Shown here piece by piece: positions 34,652 to 43,918 of a stretch of DNA of 64,000 nucleotides. Both the position numbers and the translations under genes were made by a program. Source of the stretch: JAPHSX01 sp041554195 (lineage in GTDB: Bacteria > Pseudomonadota > Gammaproteobacteria > Thiohalomonadales > Thiohalomonadaceae). Location: assembly GCA_041554195.1 (NCBI GenBank), contig JBFFMJ010000005.1, positions 62,001 to 126,000 on the forward strand. Reading direction: 5' to 3'. Position 1 is the stretch's first letter. Each line of letters begins with the position of its first letter. Under the pieces are notes generated by a model that was not told the DNA's origin, made no database searches, and was given only the letters and a program-made list of their open reading frames with translations.

Positions 34652-35569
34652 ATGATGAGTGCTGTAGTGCAGGCTACCGACCTGACCAAGCGTTATGGCG
34701 AGCAGTGCGTGGTCGATGGTATCGAGCTCAATGTGGCAGCCGGTGAGTGTTTCGGCCTGCTTGGCCCTAACGGTGCGGGCAAGACCACCACCCTGCGCAT
34801 GCTGTTGGGTATGACGCCGCCCGACGGCGGCAGCCTCACCGTACTCGACTACCCGATCCCCGCCCAGGCGCGGCAGATGCGCCACCTGCTGGGTGTGGTA
34901 CCGCAGCAGGACAACCTCGACCCGGACTTCACTGTGGTGGAGAACTTGCGCACCCACGCCAGTTACTTTGGGCTTCATGGCAAGGAGCTGGAGCTGCGTA
35001 TTGAGGGGCTGTTGGACTTTGCCTCACTACAGCAGAAGGCCGATGCGCGTATCGATACCCTCTCCGGTGGTATGAAGCGTCGCCTAGCGATGGCCCGGGC
35101 GCTGGTTAATGACCCCAGGCTAGTGATCCTCGATGAGCCGACCACCGGTCTGGACCCCCAGGCGCGTCAGCTTATCTGGCAGCGCCTGCGCGCCCTGCTT
35201 GGCGAGGGGCGCACCCTGATCCTGACCACCCACTATATGGATGAGGCGCAACGGCTGTGTGATCGCCTGGCGATCATGGACCGTGGAAAAATCCTCGATA
35301 TGGGCAGCCCCGCAGAGCTCATTCTCCGTCACATCGAACCCCACGTGGTCGAGGTGCATGGCAATGGTGTCGAGGCCTGGCTGGCGCAGCAGAGTGGCGA
35401 GAGTTTGATGCGAAGCGAGATGATCGGTGAGACCCTCTTCTGTTACACCGCCAGTGAGCGGGCGCTGGTCGATAGTCTCTGTGCCTTCGGTGGACTGCAA
35501 TACCTAAGCCGCCACGCCACGCTGGAAGATGTCTTTTTGAAACTTACCGGCAGGGATCTACGCGAATGA
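34652..35569 (+). CDS. ABC-2 type exporter, ATP-binding subunit (NodI-like)
   Basis: The 305-residue ATPase has Walker A GPNGAGKTT, Q-loop VPQQDNLDPDF, signature LSGGMKRRLAMARAL, Walker B LVILDEPTTGLDPQ and the switch His in LTTHYMDEAQRL. A C-terminal extension of about 80 residues follows. Together with the next gene it forms a NodIJ/DrrAB-like exporter; the substrate is unknown. Translation starts at ATG 34652 (or the next ATG). It overlaps the permease by four bases. Confidence 0.93.
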   Translation: MMSAVVQATDLTKRYGEQCVVDGIELNVAAGECFGLLGPNGAGKTTTLRMLLGMTPPDGGSLTVLDYPIPAQARQMRHLLGVVPQQDNLDPDFTVVENLRTHASYFGLHGKELELRIEGLLDFASLQQKADARIDTLSGGMKRRLAMARALVNDPRLVILDEPTTGLDPQARQLIWQRLRALLGEGRTLILTTHYMDEAQRLCDRLAIMDRGKILDMGSPAELILRHIEPHVVEVHGNGVEAWLAQQSGESLMRSEMIGETLFCYTASERALVDSLCAFGGLQYLSRHATLEDVFLKLTGRDLRE

Positions 35570-36345
35570 GCGGTTTGATTCGGGCCTTTATCGCCATGCG
35601 CTGGTTTGCAGTGTGGCGGCGTAACGCACGGGTGTGGCGCAAACTGGCCGGTCCGGCACTGCTTGGCAATATCGGTGAGCCGCTGCTCTACCTGCTGGCG
35701 CTGGGTTATGGCCTGGGGGCGTTGGTGGGCAAGGTGGAGGGGATGGACTATCTCACCTTCCTGGCCTCCGGTTTTGTCTGCGCCAGCGTGATGAACACCG
35801 CCAGTTTTGAGGGGATCTACTCCGCCTATACCCGTATGGCGGTACAGGAGACCTGGACGGCGATGCTGCATACCCCACTTGATGTGAATGACATCCTCAT
35901 CGGTGAGGCGCTGTGGGCCGCAAGCAAGGCGCTGCTGAGTGCCATCTTCATCCTTATCGTTGCCGCCTTTCTTGGCGCGGTAGAGGGCTGGCTGGTGATC
36001 GCGGTGTTGCCGGTGGCGTTGCTCAGCGGCGTGACCTTCGTGGCGATGGCTCTGGTGGTGACAGCGGTGTCACGCAGCTATGACTTCTTTCTCTATTACT
36101 TCACCCTGGTGCTCACTCCGATGCTGCTCTTTAGCGGTGTCTTCTTTCCCCTAAATGGGATGCCAGGTTGGCTGCAGCAGGGGGCGCAACTGCTACCATT
36201 GACTCATGCCATCGCCATGGTGCGCCCACTGATGACCGGGACGGTTCCCCACGATATTCTGCTGCATACAGCGGTATTGTTGGGCTACACCCTGCTGGCG
36301 CTGCTACTGGCGGGCCGTTTAATTCATCGCCGACTTTATCGCTGA
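35566..36345 (+). CDS. ABC-2 type exporter, permease subunit (NodJ-like)
   Basis: The 259-residue protein has six hydrophobic helices and the ABC-2 signature LLFSGVFFPLNGMPGWLQQGAQLLPLTHAIAMVRPLM. N-terminal WRKLAGPALLGNIGEPLLYLLALGYGLG is typical of NodJ-type permeases. It is coupled to the ATPase gene by an ATGA overlap. Whether the pair exports a polysaccharide, lipid or drug cannot be told from the sequence. Confidence 0.92.
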   Translation: MSGLIRAFIAMRWFAVWRRNARVWRKLAGPALLGNIGEPLLYLLALGYGLGALVGKVEGMDYLTFLASGFVCASVMNTASFEGIYSAYTRMAVQETWTAMLHTPLDVNDILIGEALWAASKALLSAIFILIVAAFLGAVEGWLVIAVLPVALLSGVTFVAMALVVTAVSRSYDFFLYYFTLVLTPMLLFSGVFFPLNGMPGWLQQGAQLLPLTHAIAMVRPLMTGTVPHDILLHTAVLLGYTLLALLLAGRLIHRRLYR

Positions 36346-36376
36346 GCAGGGGCTAAAAAATATTTCTGACACAATG

Positions 36377-36404
36377 TTGACATTAATTAGAAGTTTGCTA
36401 TATT
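36377..36404 (+). promoter_or_regulatory. Strong sigma-70 promoter upstream of rplM
   Basis: A consensus -35 TTGACA (36377-36382) is separated by 16 bases from TATATT (36399-36404). Transcription would begin near 36411, leaving a leader of about 280 nt before rplM. Confidence 0.75.
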
Positions 36405-36692
36405 AGAAAACGCTGATGCAGCGGAACGATTCCGCTCTCAGCAGACTCCTCCATCCTCCTTTGGTGGATACTTTGTAGGCGCGGCACCTCCCCCCTTTCG
36501 TCGCGCCTTTTCTTTTCTTCCCGTATAATTCCTGGCAACGTTACTGCAATGCAGATTTACGACTAATATATAAGCCGGTGTTAGTGAAAATATAATTTTC
36601 CTCACGCTTCCCCTTGTATGTTGCGGCGCCATTCTGTATTATTCCGCCTCTTTTTTGCGAGAAACCCCGCTCGATTTGGAGTGATTTTTGAG
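36405..36692 (+). other. Long structured leader before rplM, with a possible attenuator
   Basis: The gene-free leader holds a perfect hairpin AGCGGAA-CGA-TTCCGCT (36420-36436). A GGCGCG/CGCGCC stem (36478-36507) follows, then TTTTCTTTTCTT, which looks like a weak terminator. A TATAAT at 36524-36529 could be a second promoter with a poor -35. Regulation of the L13-S9 operon by attenuation, or a separate small RNA of about 110 nt from the upstream promoter, would both fit. I see no open frame with coding character. Confidence 0.4.
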
Positions 36693-37130
36693 ATGATTGG
36701 GACAAAGACATTTAGTGCAAAACCTGAGACAGTCAAACGTGACTGGTTCGTGGTTGATGCCGCCGATAAGACGCTGGGCCGCCTGGCTACCGAGATTGCG
36801 AGCCGTCTGCGTGGCAAGCACAAGCCGGAGTACACACCACACGTGGACACCGGTGACTACATCGTTGTTATTAATGCCGAGAAGATCCGTGTAAGCGGTA
36901 ACAAGGTTAAAGACAAGATGTATTACACTCACACGGGTTACCCGGGTGGCCTTAAGTCGATCAACTTCGATAAGTTGATCCAGAAAGATGCCCCGCAGGT
37001 ACTGGAGCGCGCCATTAAGGGCATGCTACCGAAGAACCCGCTAGGTCGTGCCATGTACCGCAAGCTTAAAGTTTACGCCGGTGCAGAGCACAATCACGCA
37101 GCCCAGCAGCCCCAGGCGCTGGAAATCTAA
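36693..37130 (+). CDS. rplM: 50S ribosomal protein L13
   Basis: The 145-residue protein reads KTFSAKPETVKRDWFVVDAAD, continues with GKHKPEYTPHVDTGDYIVV and ends AGAEHNHAAQQPQALEI, a clear L13. It has three extra residues (MIGT) before the usual MKTF start. The ATG at 36693 is the only good start, with GGAG upstream. It heads the rplM-rpsI operon and binds early to 23S rRNA during 50S assembly. Confidence 0.97.
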   Translation: MIGTKTFSAKPETVKRDWFVVDAADKTLGRLATEIASRLRGKHKPEYTPHVDTGDYIVVINAEKIRVSGNKVKDKMYYTHTGYPGGLKSINFDKLIQKDAPQVLERAIKGMLPKNPLGRAMYRKLKVYAGAEHNHAAQQPQALEI

Positions 37131-37145
37131 AGGTACGGACAGACC

Positions 37146-37538
37146 ATGGCAGAGACACACAATATTTGCACCGGCCGTCGTAAGAGCTCAGCGGCCCGTG
37201 TCTATCTGGTAGCCGGAAACGGCCAGATCACCATCAACAAGCGCAGCATCGAAAACTACTTCGGTCGTGAGACCGCGCGCATGGTAGTGCGTCAGCCTCT
37301 TGAGGCCGTCGACATGCTGGACAAGTTCGATGTCAACATCACCGTTAAAGGTGGTGGCAACACCGGTCAGGCAGGCGCGATTCGTCACGCCATTGCCCGT
37401 GCCCTGGTGGCACAGGACGAAGGCCTGCGCAGCGCCATGCGTACCGGCGGCTTCCTCACCCGCGATGCCCGTAAGGTTGAGCGTAAGAAGGTCGGTCTGC
37501 ACAAGGCGCGTAAGCGTCCGCAATACTCCAAGCGTTAA
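37146..37538 (+). CDS. rpsI: 30S ribosomal protein S9
   Basis: The 130-residue protein begins with TGRRKSSAARVYL and ends in the basic tail KVGLHKARKRPQYSKR, whose terminal Arg reaches the P-site tRNA. The GGGNTGQAGAIRHAIARAL motif is intact. It follows rplM by 15 bases, the standard pair. A terminator lies 28 bases after the stop codon. Confidence 0.97.
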   Translation: MAETHNICTGRRKSSAARVYLVAGNGQITINKRSIENYFGRETARMVVRQPLEAVDMLDKFDVNITVKGGGNTGQAGAIRHAIARALVAQDEGLRSAMRTGGFLTRDARKVERKKVGLHKARKRPQYSKR

Positions 37539-37566
37539 TTCGCTGATTATTGCAGTAAAGCCGAAG

Positions 37567-37591
37567 AGGCCCGCGACAGCGGGCCTTTTTT
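37567..37591 (+). terminator. Terminator of the rplM-rpsI operon
   Basis: The stem AGGCCCGC / GCGGGCCT with a GACA loop is followed by TTTTT. It is 28 bases past the rpsI stop codon. Confidence 0.9.
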
Positions 37592-37916
37592 CGTTGCGGC
37601 AAGATTTCACCGCAACGTAGGCTGGGCAGCGATGCCTCGCCTACGGAGGCTATGTCACCGTAGAATAATATAATAACGTTAATTATCATGTGGTTATAAT
37701 TGGTTGTTGTCTTGTTATATGAGGGTGTAAAGATTACTTATTGATATTGCGGATTGTTGTTTTATTGCAACAATGTATGGCTTTGTTGTTTTTGTTGTAA
37801 AAAAAGGCTTGCAATGCCTTTTCTGGGGCGCTAGAGTGACCGCGCTTACTTATAAAGCACAATTAATTGCAATTGATTGATATTTAAAAACACACTTTCA
37901 TTAGGAGAACGTGATA
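37592..37916 (+). other. Porin upstream region
   Basis: This 325-base gene-free stretch is markedly AT-rich between 37660 and 37880, with many TTGTT repeats. It carries one good promoter (listed separately). The AGGAGA ribosome binding site for the porin is at 37902-37907. The length and AT-richness suggest extra regulation, as is common for porins. No coding frame or RNA gene is visible. Confidence 0.5.
37809..37837 (+). promoter_or_regulatory. Promoter for the porin gene
   Basis: A -35 TTGCAA (37809-37814) is separated by 17 bases from TAGAGT (37832-37837). A GC-rich stretch follows the -10. It would give a leader of about 75 nt. Confidence 0.55.
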
Positions 37917-38921
37917 ATGAACAAAAACGTAATCGCACTGGCTGTTGCCGCCGCTATGGCTGCTCCCCTGGCCGCTCAGGCTGAAGTTAAGGTTTCTGGT
38001 GGTCTGCAGGCCCAGCTGGTAAACATTACCGGCGATGCCGTCAGCCCTGACGGCTGGTACGCCACCGACGGTGGTGAGTACACCAGCGAAAATGGCGGTA
38101 GCTACGGTTTCCTGAAATTCGCTGCTTCTGAAGATCTGGGCAACGGCATGAAGGCAATGGCTGTCTACAACATGTCTGTTAACGTTGGCGATGCCGATGG
38201 CAAGGGCGACAACGGTGGCCCTGGCGGTCGTGAAGCCTATGTCGGTCTGTCTGGCGGTTTTGGTACCGTTCTGGCTGGTACCCTGAGCACCCCCTACAAA
38301 TCATCTACCGTTAAGTGGGACCCCTTCCTCGCTACCTTCGCCCAGGCGCGTGGTAACGGCGGTCTGTCTGGTCTGCACAACAGCTACGTTGGTAACGCTG
38401 TAGCCTATGCGAACAAGTTCGGTATGGCTAAGGTTGTTGCCGCTGTTGTTCTTGACGAGACCGACAACAGTGCTTCTCAGGGTGACACCACCACTGCACA
38501 GCACGCCAAGTCACTGTCTGTAAACATGCCTGTTGGTCCTGTTGAGGTTGCTCTGGGTTACATTGATCTGACCGACTTCGCTGGTGGTGCAGATTCTGCT
38601 ACTGCTCTGAAGATTGGTGTTAAATACACTGCCGGTGCTATCACCGTTTCTGCTCAGAACGAGAACCTGGACACCGGTCTTGGTGATGAGAGCTACACCC
38701 TGCTGAGCGGTTCTTACGCTATGGGTGCCAACACCGTATCTCTGAGCTACGGTGTTAACAGCCCAGACGCTGGTGACGACAACACCTACACCGCTATCGG
38801 TGTGAAGCACGCCTTCAGCAAGACTGTAGCTGCTACCGCTGCTTACCGTATGTCTGACGACGGTTCTGCTGGCGATGCTGATGAGTCCGCAATGGGCGTT
38901 GGCCTGCGCGTAGCTTTCTAA
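37917..38921 (+). CDS. Outer membrane porin (Gram-negative general porin)
   Basis: The 334-residue protein has a signal peptide (NKNVIALAVAAAMAAPLAAQA, cleaved near residue 22). The mature chain then starts EVKVSGGLQAQLVNITGD, typical of trimeric 16-strand porins. GSYGFLKFAASEDLGNGMKAMAVYN and AYVGLSGGFGTVLAGTLSTP are porin landmarks. It ends with a C-terminal Phe (GVGLRVAF), the BAM recognition signal. The tandem beta-strands are rich in Gly, Asn and Thr. It should form diffusion channels for small solutes. High expression is suggested by its codon use and strong ribosome binding site. Confidence 0.93.
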   Translation: MNKNVIALAVAAAMAAPLAAQAEVKVSGGLQAQLVNITGDAVSPDGWYATDGGEYTSENGGSYGFLKFAASEDLGNGMKAMAVYNMSVNVGDADGKGDNGGPGGREAYVGLSGGFGTVLAGTLSTPYKSSTVKWDPFLATFAQARGNGGLSGLHNSYVGNAVAYANKFGMAKVVAAVVLDETDNSASQGDTTTAQHAKSLSVNMPVGPVEVALGYIDLTDFAGGADSATALKIGVKYTAGAITVSAQNENLDTGLGDESYTLLSGSYAMGANTVSLSYGVNSPDAGDDNTYTAIGVKHAFSKTVAATAAYRMSDDGSAGDADESAMGVGLRVAF

Positions 38922-38950
38922 TCGATTCCTTAATCGTTTAGTGCTAGAGA

Positions 38951-38976
38951 GACGGGACCTTCGGGTCCCGTTTTTC
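38951..38976 (+). terminator. Porin terminator
   Basis: The stem ACGGGACC / GGTCCCGT with a TTCG tetraloop is followed by TTTTCG. It lies 30 bases after the porin stop. Confidence 0.9.
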
Positions 38977-39077
38977 GTTTTACCCCCTGAATCTTCTAGT
39001 AGTTTAATAGGCTTCAACGCCTTTCCCTCACCGTGCTACACTATGCGACCTTTTCGCATCACGACACACGGCCCCCG

Positions 39078-42000
39078 ATGAGCAACAACACTCCGGTCCG
39101 CATTCGCGAGATCCCTTACAATTACACCTCTTTTTCCGATCGCGAGATCGTGATCCGTTTCCTTGGCGAGGAGATGTGGCAGGTGCTCAATACCCTGCGT
39201 GGCGAACGTGTCACCGGGCGATCCGCGCGCATGCTGTTTGAGGTGCTGGGGGATATGTGGGTGATTATCCGCAACCCCTTCATCCAGGATGACCTGATTG
39301 AGAATCTGAAGCGCTGGGAGTCGCTGGTGCATGCGCTGCACCATCGCCTGGATCAGATCGAGCAGCGTGCCGAGAAGAATCCCCAGGCCTTGCAACTGGC
39401 CGCGGCCAGTCGTCAGGCGGTAGTGAAGTTCGAGCGTTGGTTGCCCTGTGTGAAGGACAAACGCCGCGAGGCGGCGCAACGGCTCTCCAGGATCACCCGC
39501 AAGGACAATATTCAGTTTGATGGTCTGGCCCGTGTTAGCCACGTCACCGATGCCTCGGACTGGCGGGTGGAATACCCCTTTGTGGTGGTGACCCCGGAGT
39601 CCGAGGCAGAGGTGGCCGAGGTGGTGCGTGCCTGTATCGAACTGGAGCTGACCATTATCCCCCGCGGTGGTGGCACCGGTTATACCGGTGGTGCGGTGCC
39701 GCTGGATGCCGACAGCGTGGTGATTAACACCGAAAAGCTGGAGCAGATGGAGGCGGTGCAACCGCGCCGCCTGCCGGGTGTCGAGCAGGAGGTGGCGACG
39801 ATTAAGGTTGGTGTCGGCGTGGTGACGCGCCGTGTCTCGGAGCAGGCCGAGGCGGCGGGCCATGTCTTCGCCGTCGACCCCACCTCGCAGGATGCCTCCT
39901 GTATCGGTGGCAATATCGCGATGAATGCCGGTGGCAAGAAGGCGGTGATGTGGGGCACCACGCTGGATAATCTGGTCTCCTGGCGCATGGTGATGCCGGA
40001 TGGCGAGTGGCTGGAGGTGGAACGGCTTAACCATAATCTCGGCAAGATTCATGAGGTGGCGCAGGCCGAGTTTCGTGTCAGCCGCTTTGGTCTGGATGGC
40101 ACCACGCTACAGGGCGAGCCTGAGCTTCTGCAGATCCCCGGTGAGCACCTGCGCAAGCGCGGCCTTGGTAAGGATGTGACCAATAAATTCCTCGGTGGTC
40201 TGCCCGGTATCCAGAAAGAGGGGTGCGACGGCATCATCACCTCGGCGGTGTTTATCCTGCATCGCATGCCCAAGTTTATGCGCACCGTCTGTATGGAATT
40301 TTTTGGCAGTGAGTTGCGCCGCTCGGTACCCGCCATCATCGAGACCAAGGATTATATCGATGCGCTGGATGGGGTGATGCTCTCCGGTCTGGAGCACCTG
40401 GATGACCGCTATATCAAGGCGGTCAACTACAGCACCAAGGCCCCGCGTGCCGATCTGCCGAAGATGGTGCTACTGGCCGATATCGCCGGTGATGATGAGG
40501 ACCAGGTGGCGGAGGCCGCCTCGGTGGTGGTGCGCATGGCCAATGCCCGCGGTGCAGAGGGTTTTGTTGCGACTAGCCCCGAGGCACGCCACCGTTTCTG
40601 GGCCGACCGTGCCCGCACCGCTGCCATTGCCGCACACACTAACGCCTTTAAGATCAATGAAGATGTGGTGATCCCGCTCGAAAGGCTGGCCGATTACAGT
40701 GAAGGGGTCGAGCGCATTAATATCGAGCAGTCGATACAGAACAAGCTACAGATGATAGGGCGGGTGGCGGACTACCTGAAGGGCGAGCTACCCGAACGCC
40801 GTGGTGACCCGGACTACGAGGAGAGCGCGGAGAACACCGCTATCATTAGCGCCAAGCGCGAGGCGGCCCTGAGCTTTCTGGCGCAGACGGCGTCGCGCTG
40901 GGGTGCCCTGCTTGAGGGGCTGGATCATCCAGCCGATGAGCATCTCGAAGAGCTTGGAGAGGGTGCGCGTCAGCAGATTCAAACCGGCGATAAGGTGTTT
41001 ACTCTCTTTCTGCGCAATGACCTACGCCTCTCTTATCGTGATGAGGTGGAGAAGCCGTTAAAGGAGATCTTCTCCGGTCGTGAGCTGGAGGGGGTACGTG
41101 GCCAGTTCGATGCGATCCACGCCGAGCTGCGTCCGCGCCGTCTCTTCGTCGCCACCCACATGCACGCCGGCGACGGTAATGTGCACACCAACATCCCGGT
41201 TCACTCCAACGATTACGCCATGCTGCACGAGGCCGAGCGGGTGGTCGAGCGCATCATGGGGCTGGCCGAATCGCTCGGCGGGGTGATCTCCGGCGAGCAC
41301 GGTATCGGCATCACCAAGATGCAGTTCCTCGCCCCTGATGTGGTGGAGGCATTTACCGCTTATAAGCAGAAGGTGGATCCGGCACAGCGCTTTAATCGCG
41401 GCAAGCTACTGGCAGGCTCGGGCCTGGCCAACGCCTACACCCCCTCGCTACGCCTGTTGCAGCAGGAGGCCTTGATCCTTGAGGCAAGTGAGCTGGGCGA
41501 GCTGAATGACATGGTCAAGGACTGTCTGCGCTGCGGCAAGTGCAAACCGGTCTGTACCACCCATGTGCCACGGGCCAATCTGCTCTATTCGCCACGAAAC
41601 AAGATCCTCGCCACCGGCCTTATCGTCGAGGCCTTCCTCTACGAGGAGCAGACCCGTCGCGGCATCTCAGTACGCCATTTTGATGAGATGAACGATGTGG
41701 CCGATCACTGTACCGTCTGCCACCGTTGCGTGAAGCCCTGTCCGGTAAACATCGATTTTGGTGATGTCTCGGTACGGATGCGTAATGTGTTGAGCCTGCA
41801 CGGGCAGAAGCGTTCGCGCATTGGTACGCGTATGGCGATGACCTTCCTCAATATCACCGATCCTTCCACGATTAAGTTAATGCGCAAGGCGATGATACAG
41901 TGGGGTTACGCCGGACAGCGCCTGGGTCACAAGCTGGCCAAGCGCATGGGGCTGTTACGTGATAAACGCCGCCCCAAAGGGACCACCGGTAAGATGCACA

Positions 42001-42920
42001 TTAAGGAGCAGGTGATCAATTTTGTGAAGCGACCACTGCCCAGCGGACTGCCGAGCCAGACCACCCGCGCGATGCTGGGGCTGGAAGATGACAAGGTGAT
42101 CCCTATCCTGCGCAACCCGGTGGGCAACCCCGACGAGCAGGACGCCGTCTTCTACTTCCCCGGTTGCGGCTCCGAGCGCCTGTTTAGCGAGGTCGGGCTG
42201 GCTACGCTGGCGATGCTCTATAAGAGCGGTGCACAGACGGTGCTGCCCCCCGGTTATCTCTGTTGCGGTTATCCGCAAAGTGCCGGTGGCGATGAGGTAA
42301 AGGGTAAGCGTATCTCCACCGACAATCAGGTGCTGTTCCATCGCGTTGCCAACACCCTGAACTACATGGATATCAAGACCGTGATCGTCTCTTGCGGTAC
42401 CTGCATGGATCAGCTACTGAAATATCAGTTCGAGGCGATCTTCCCCGGCTGCCGATTGCTCGATATTCACGAGTATTTGATGGAGAAGGGGATGAAGCTC
42501 GATGGCGTGGAGGGGCAGCAATACCTCTATCACGACCCCTGCCATAGCCCGATGAAGCGCCACAATCCGCTAAAAGTCGCCACGACACTGATGGGACAGG
42601 ATGTAGCGCTGTCGGATCGCTGTTGTGGCGAGGCGGGCACCTTTGCCGTCTCCCGCCCCGATATCGCTACCCAGGTGCGTTTTCGCAAGGAGGAGGAGCT
42701 GCGTAAGGGGATCGCCGCGCTGGGCGGAGAGGGGCAACAGACAAAAGTACTCACCTCCTGTCCCGCCTGTCAGCAGGGGCTGTCGCGTTACAGTAACTCA
42801 ACAGGTATCGAAACCGACTATATCGTGGTGGAGATGGCGCGCCATCTGCACGGTGAGCAGTGGCAGGTGGACTTCATCGATGAGGTTAAACAGGGCGGTA
42901 TCGAGCGGGTGTTGCTGTAG
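39078..42920 (+). CDS. Giant FAD-linked oxidase / iron-sulfur / CCG-domain oxidoreductase (DUF3683)
   Basis: The 1280-residue protein fuses several units. Residues about 1-160 are a DUF3683-type N-terminal region. A GlcD-like FAD-binding domain follows (PRGGGTGYTGGAVPL, IGGNIAMNAGGKKAVMWG), with its C-terminal cap (THMHAGDGNVHTNIPV and GVISGEHGIGITK). Next come two [4Fe-4S] motifs, CLRCGKCKPVCTTHVP and CTVCHRCVKPCPV, and two CCG domains with CCGYPQSAGGDE and CCGEAGTFAVSR. This joins a GlcD-like and a GlcF-like protein in one chain. It probably oxidises a 2-hydroxyacid such as D-lactate or glycolate and passes electrons to quinone. The substrate is not determinable from the sequence. ATG 39078 starts the conserved N terminus. 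Confidence 0.88.
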   Translation: MSNNTPVRIREIPYNYTSFSDREIVIRFLGEEMWQVLNTLRGERVTGRSARMLFEVLGDMWVIIRNPFIQDDLIENLKRWESLVHALHHRLDQIEQRAEKNPQALQLAAASRQAVVKFERWLPCVKDKRREAAQRLSRITRKDNIQFDGLARVSHVTDASDWRVEYPFVVVTPESEAEVAEVVRACIELELTIIPRGGGTGYTGGAVPLDADSVVINTEKLEQMEAVQPRRLPGVEQEVATIKVGVGVVTRRVSEQAEAAGHVFAVDPTSQDASCIGGNIAMNAGGKKAVMWGTTLDNLVSWRMVMPDGEWLEVERLNHNLGKIHEVAQAEFRVSRFGLDGTTLQGEPELLQIPGEHLRKRGLGKDVTNKFLGGLPGIQKEGCDGIITSAVFILHRMPKFMRTVCMEFFGSELRRSVPAIIETKDYIDALDGVMLSGLEHLDDRYIKAVNYSTKAPRADLPKMVLLADIAGDDEDQVAEAASVVVRMANARGAEGFVATSPEARHRFWADRARTAAIAAHTNAFKINEDVVIPLERLADYSEGVERINIEQSIQNKLQMIGRVADYLKGELPERRGDPDYEESAENTAIISAKREAALSFLAQTASRWGALLEGLDHPADEHLEELGEGARQQIQTGDKVFTLFLRNDLRLSYRDEVEKPLKEIFSGRELEGVRGQFDAIHAELRPRRLFVATHMHAGDGNVHTNIPVHSNDYAMLHEAERVVERIMGLAESLGGVISGEHGIGITKMQFLAPDVVEAFTAYKQKVDPAQRFNRGKLLAGSGLANAYTPSLRLLQQEALILEASELGELNDMVKDCLRCGKCKPVCTTHVPRANLLYSPRNKILATGLIVEAFLYEEQTRRGISVRHFDEMNDVADHCTVCHRCVKPCPVNIDFGDVSVRMRNVLSLHGQKRSRIGTRMAMTFLNITDPSTIKLMRKAMIQWGYAGQRLGHKLAKRMGLLRDKRRPKGTTGKMHIKEQVINFVKRPLPSGLPSQTTRAMLGLEDDKVIPILRNPVGNPDEQDAVFYFPGCGSERLFSEVGLATLAMLYKSGAQTVLPPGYLCCGYPQSAGGDEVKGKRISTDNQVLFHRVANTLNYMDIKTVIVSCGTCMDQLLKYQFEAIFPGCRLLDIHEYLMEKGMKLDGVEGQQYLYHDPCHSPMKRHNPLKVATTLMGQDVALSDRCCGEAGTFAVSRPDIATQVRFRKEEELRKGIAALGGEGQQTKVLTSCPACQQGLSRYSNSTGIETDYIVVEMARHLHGEQWQVDFIDEVKQGGIERVLL

Positions 42921-43131
42921 CTGATGATCAATTTCGACTGCCGATGCGGGCCGAGGGGAGAGCCGCCGCTGTTGCCGATATCGGGGTGAAGTTCGCAAAT
43001 GCTGTCGAGAATGTGACTCGACTGACGTGTTGTCTCACGCAGTAGGGGCCGCACCTCGCAGAAAGTGGGAGGGGTAGTGCACCCGGTTTTGCGGTGTCGG
43101 TGCCATCCCCCCCCTCCCGGTGCGATAACGG

Positions 43132-43791
43132 TTACAGGGTGGTGACACCCGACTCGCTGCCTACAAGTACCACATCGGCAGGACGTAGCGCGAACAGGCC
43201 GTTGGTGACCACACCGGTGATATTGTTGAGCTGCTGCTCAAAGGCTACCGGGTCGGCGATCTGCAGGCCGTGTACATCCAGAATGACGTTGCCGTTATCG
43301 GTGACAAAACCCTCACGGTAGACCGGCTCGCCACCCAGCTTTACCAGCTCGCGAGCCACATAGCTACGGGCCATCGGGATCACCTCGACTGGCAGCGGGA
43401 AGGCACCGAGTACCTTTACCACCTTGGTGGAATCAACGATGCAGACAAACTTCTTCGCCACCGCGGCGACGATCTTCTCGCGGGTTAGCGCACCACCGCC
43501 GCCCTTCACCAGATGGGCTTGATCATTGGTCTCGTCGGCCCCGTCGATGTAGACCGACATCTCGTCGACCGAGTTGAGGTCGAGCACCTCAATGCCATGG
43601 CCGCGCAGGCGATCCGCGCTCGCCTCGGAGCTGGCGACGGTGCCGCTAATGGTGTCCTTGATCTCCGCCAGCGCATCGATAAAGAAGTTGGCGGTCGAGC
43701 CGGTGCCGATACCGATGATGGTATTGGGTACTACGTGTTCCAGTGCAGCGCGGGCCACCGCCTGCTTCATTTCGTCCTGAGTCATGCCCAT
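43132..43791 (-). CDS. rpiA: Ribose-5-phosphate isomerase A
   Basis: The 219-residue enzyme interconverts ribose-5-phosphate and ribulose-5-phosphate in the pentose phosphate pathway and Calvin cycle. Landmarks are GIGTGSTANFFIDAL, SVYIDGADETNDQAHLVKGGGGALTREKIVA and the catalytic-lysine region VKGGGG. It is divergent from ilvA with 127 bases between them, matching Pseudomonas order. Two in-frame ATGs (43791 and 43785) are possible. Confidence 0.96.
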   Translation of the reverse strand: MGMTQDEMKQAVARAALEHVVPNTIIGIGTGSTANFFIDALAEIKDTISGTVASSEASADRLRGHGIEVLDLNSVDEMSVYIDGADETNDQAHLVKGGGGALTREKIVAAVAKKFVCIVDSTKVVKVLGAFPLPVEVIPMARSYVARELVKLGGEPVYREGFVTDNGNVILDVHGLQIADPVAFEQQLNNITGVVTNGLFALRPADVVLVGSESGVTTL

Positions 43792-43918
43792 GGGAGTTGT
43801 ATCCTCTGTTTTTCTCTTAAATACGATAGCGTGATTCTAACAGTTTGCAGCCCATTGATGCGATATTGTCGTAAACGTATTGAAGTGGCTTGTAACTTTT
43901 TATAGACCTGCTTAATGT

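Noticed and set aside
42818..43054. 78-codon minus-strand frame after the giant oxidoreductase gene
   Set aside because: It overlaps the end of a certain gene on the opposite strand and shows no conserved features; I see nothing else in 42921-43131.
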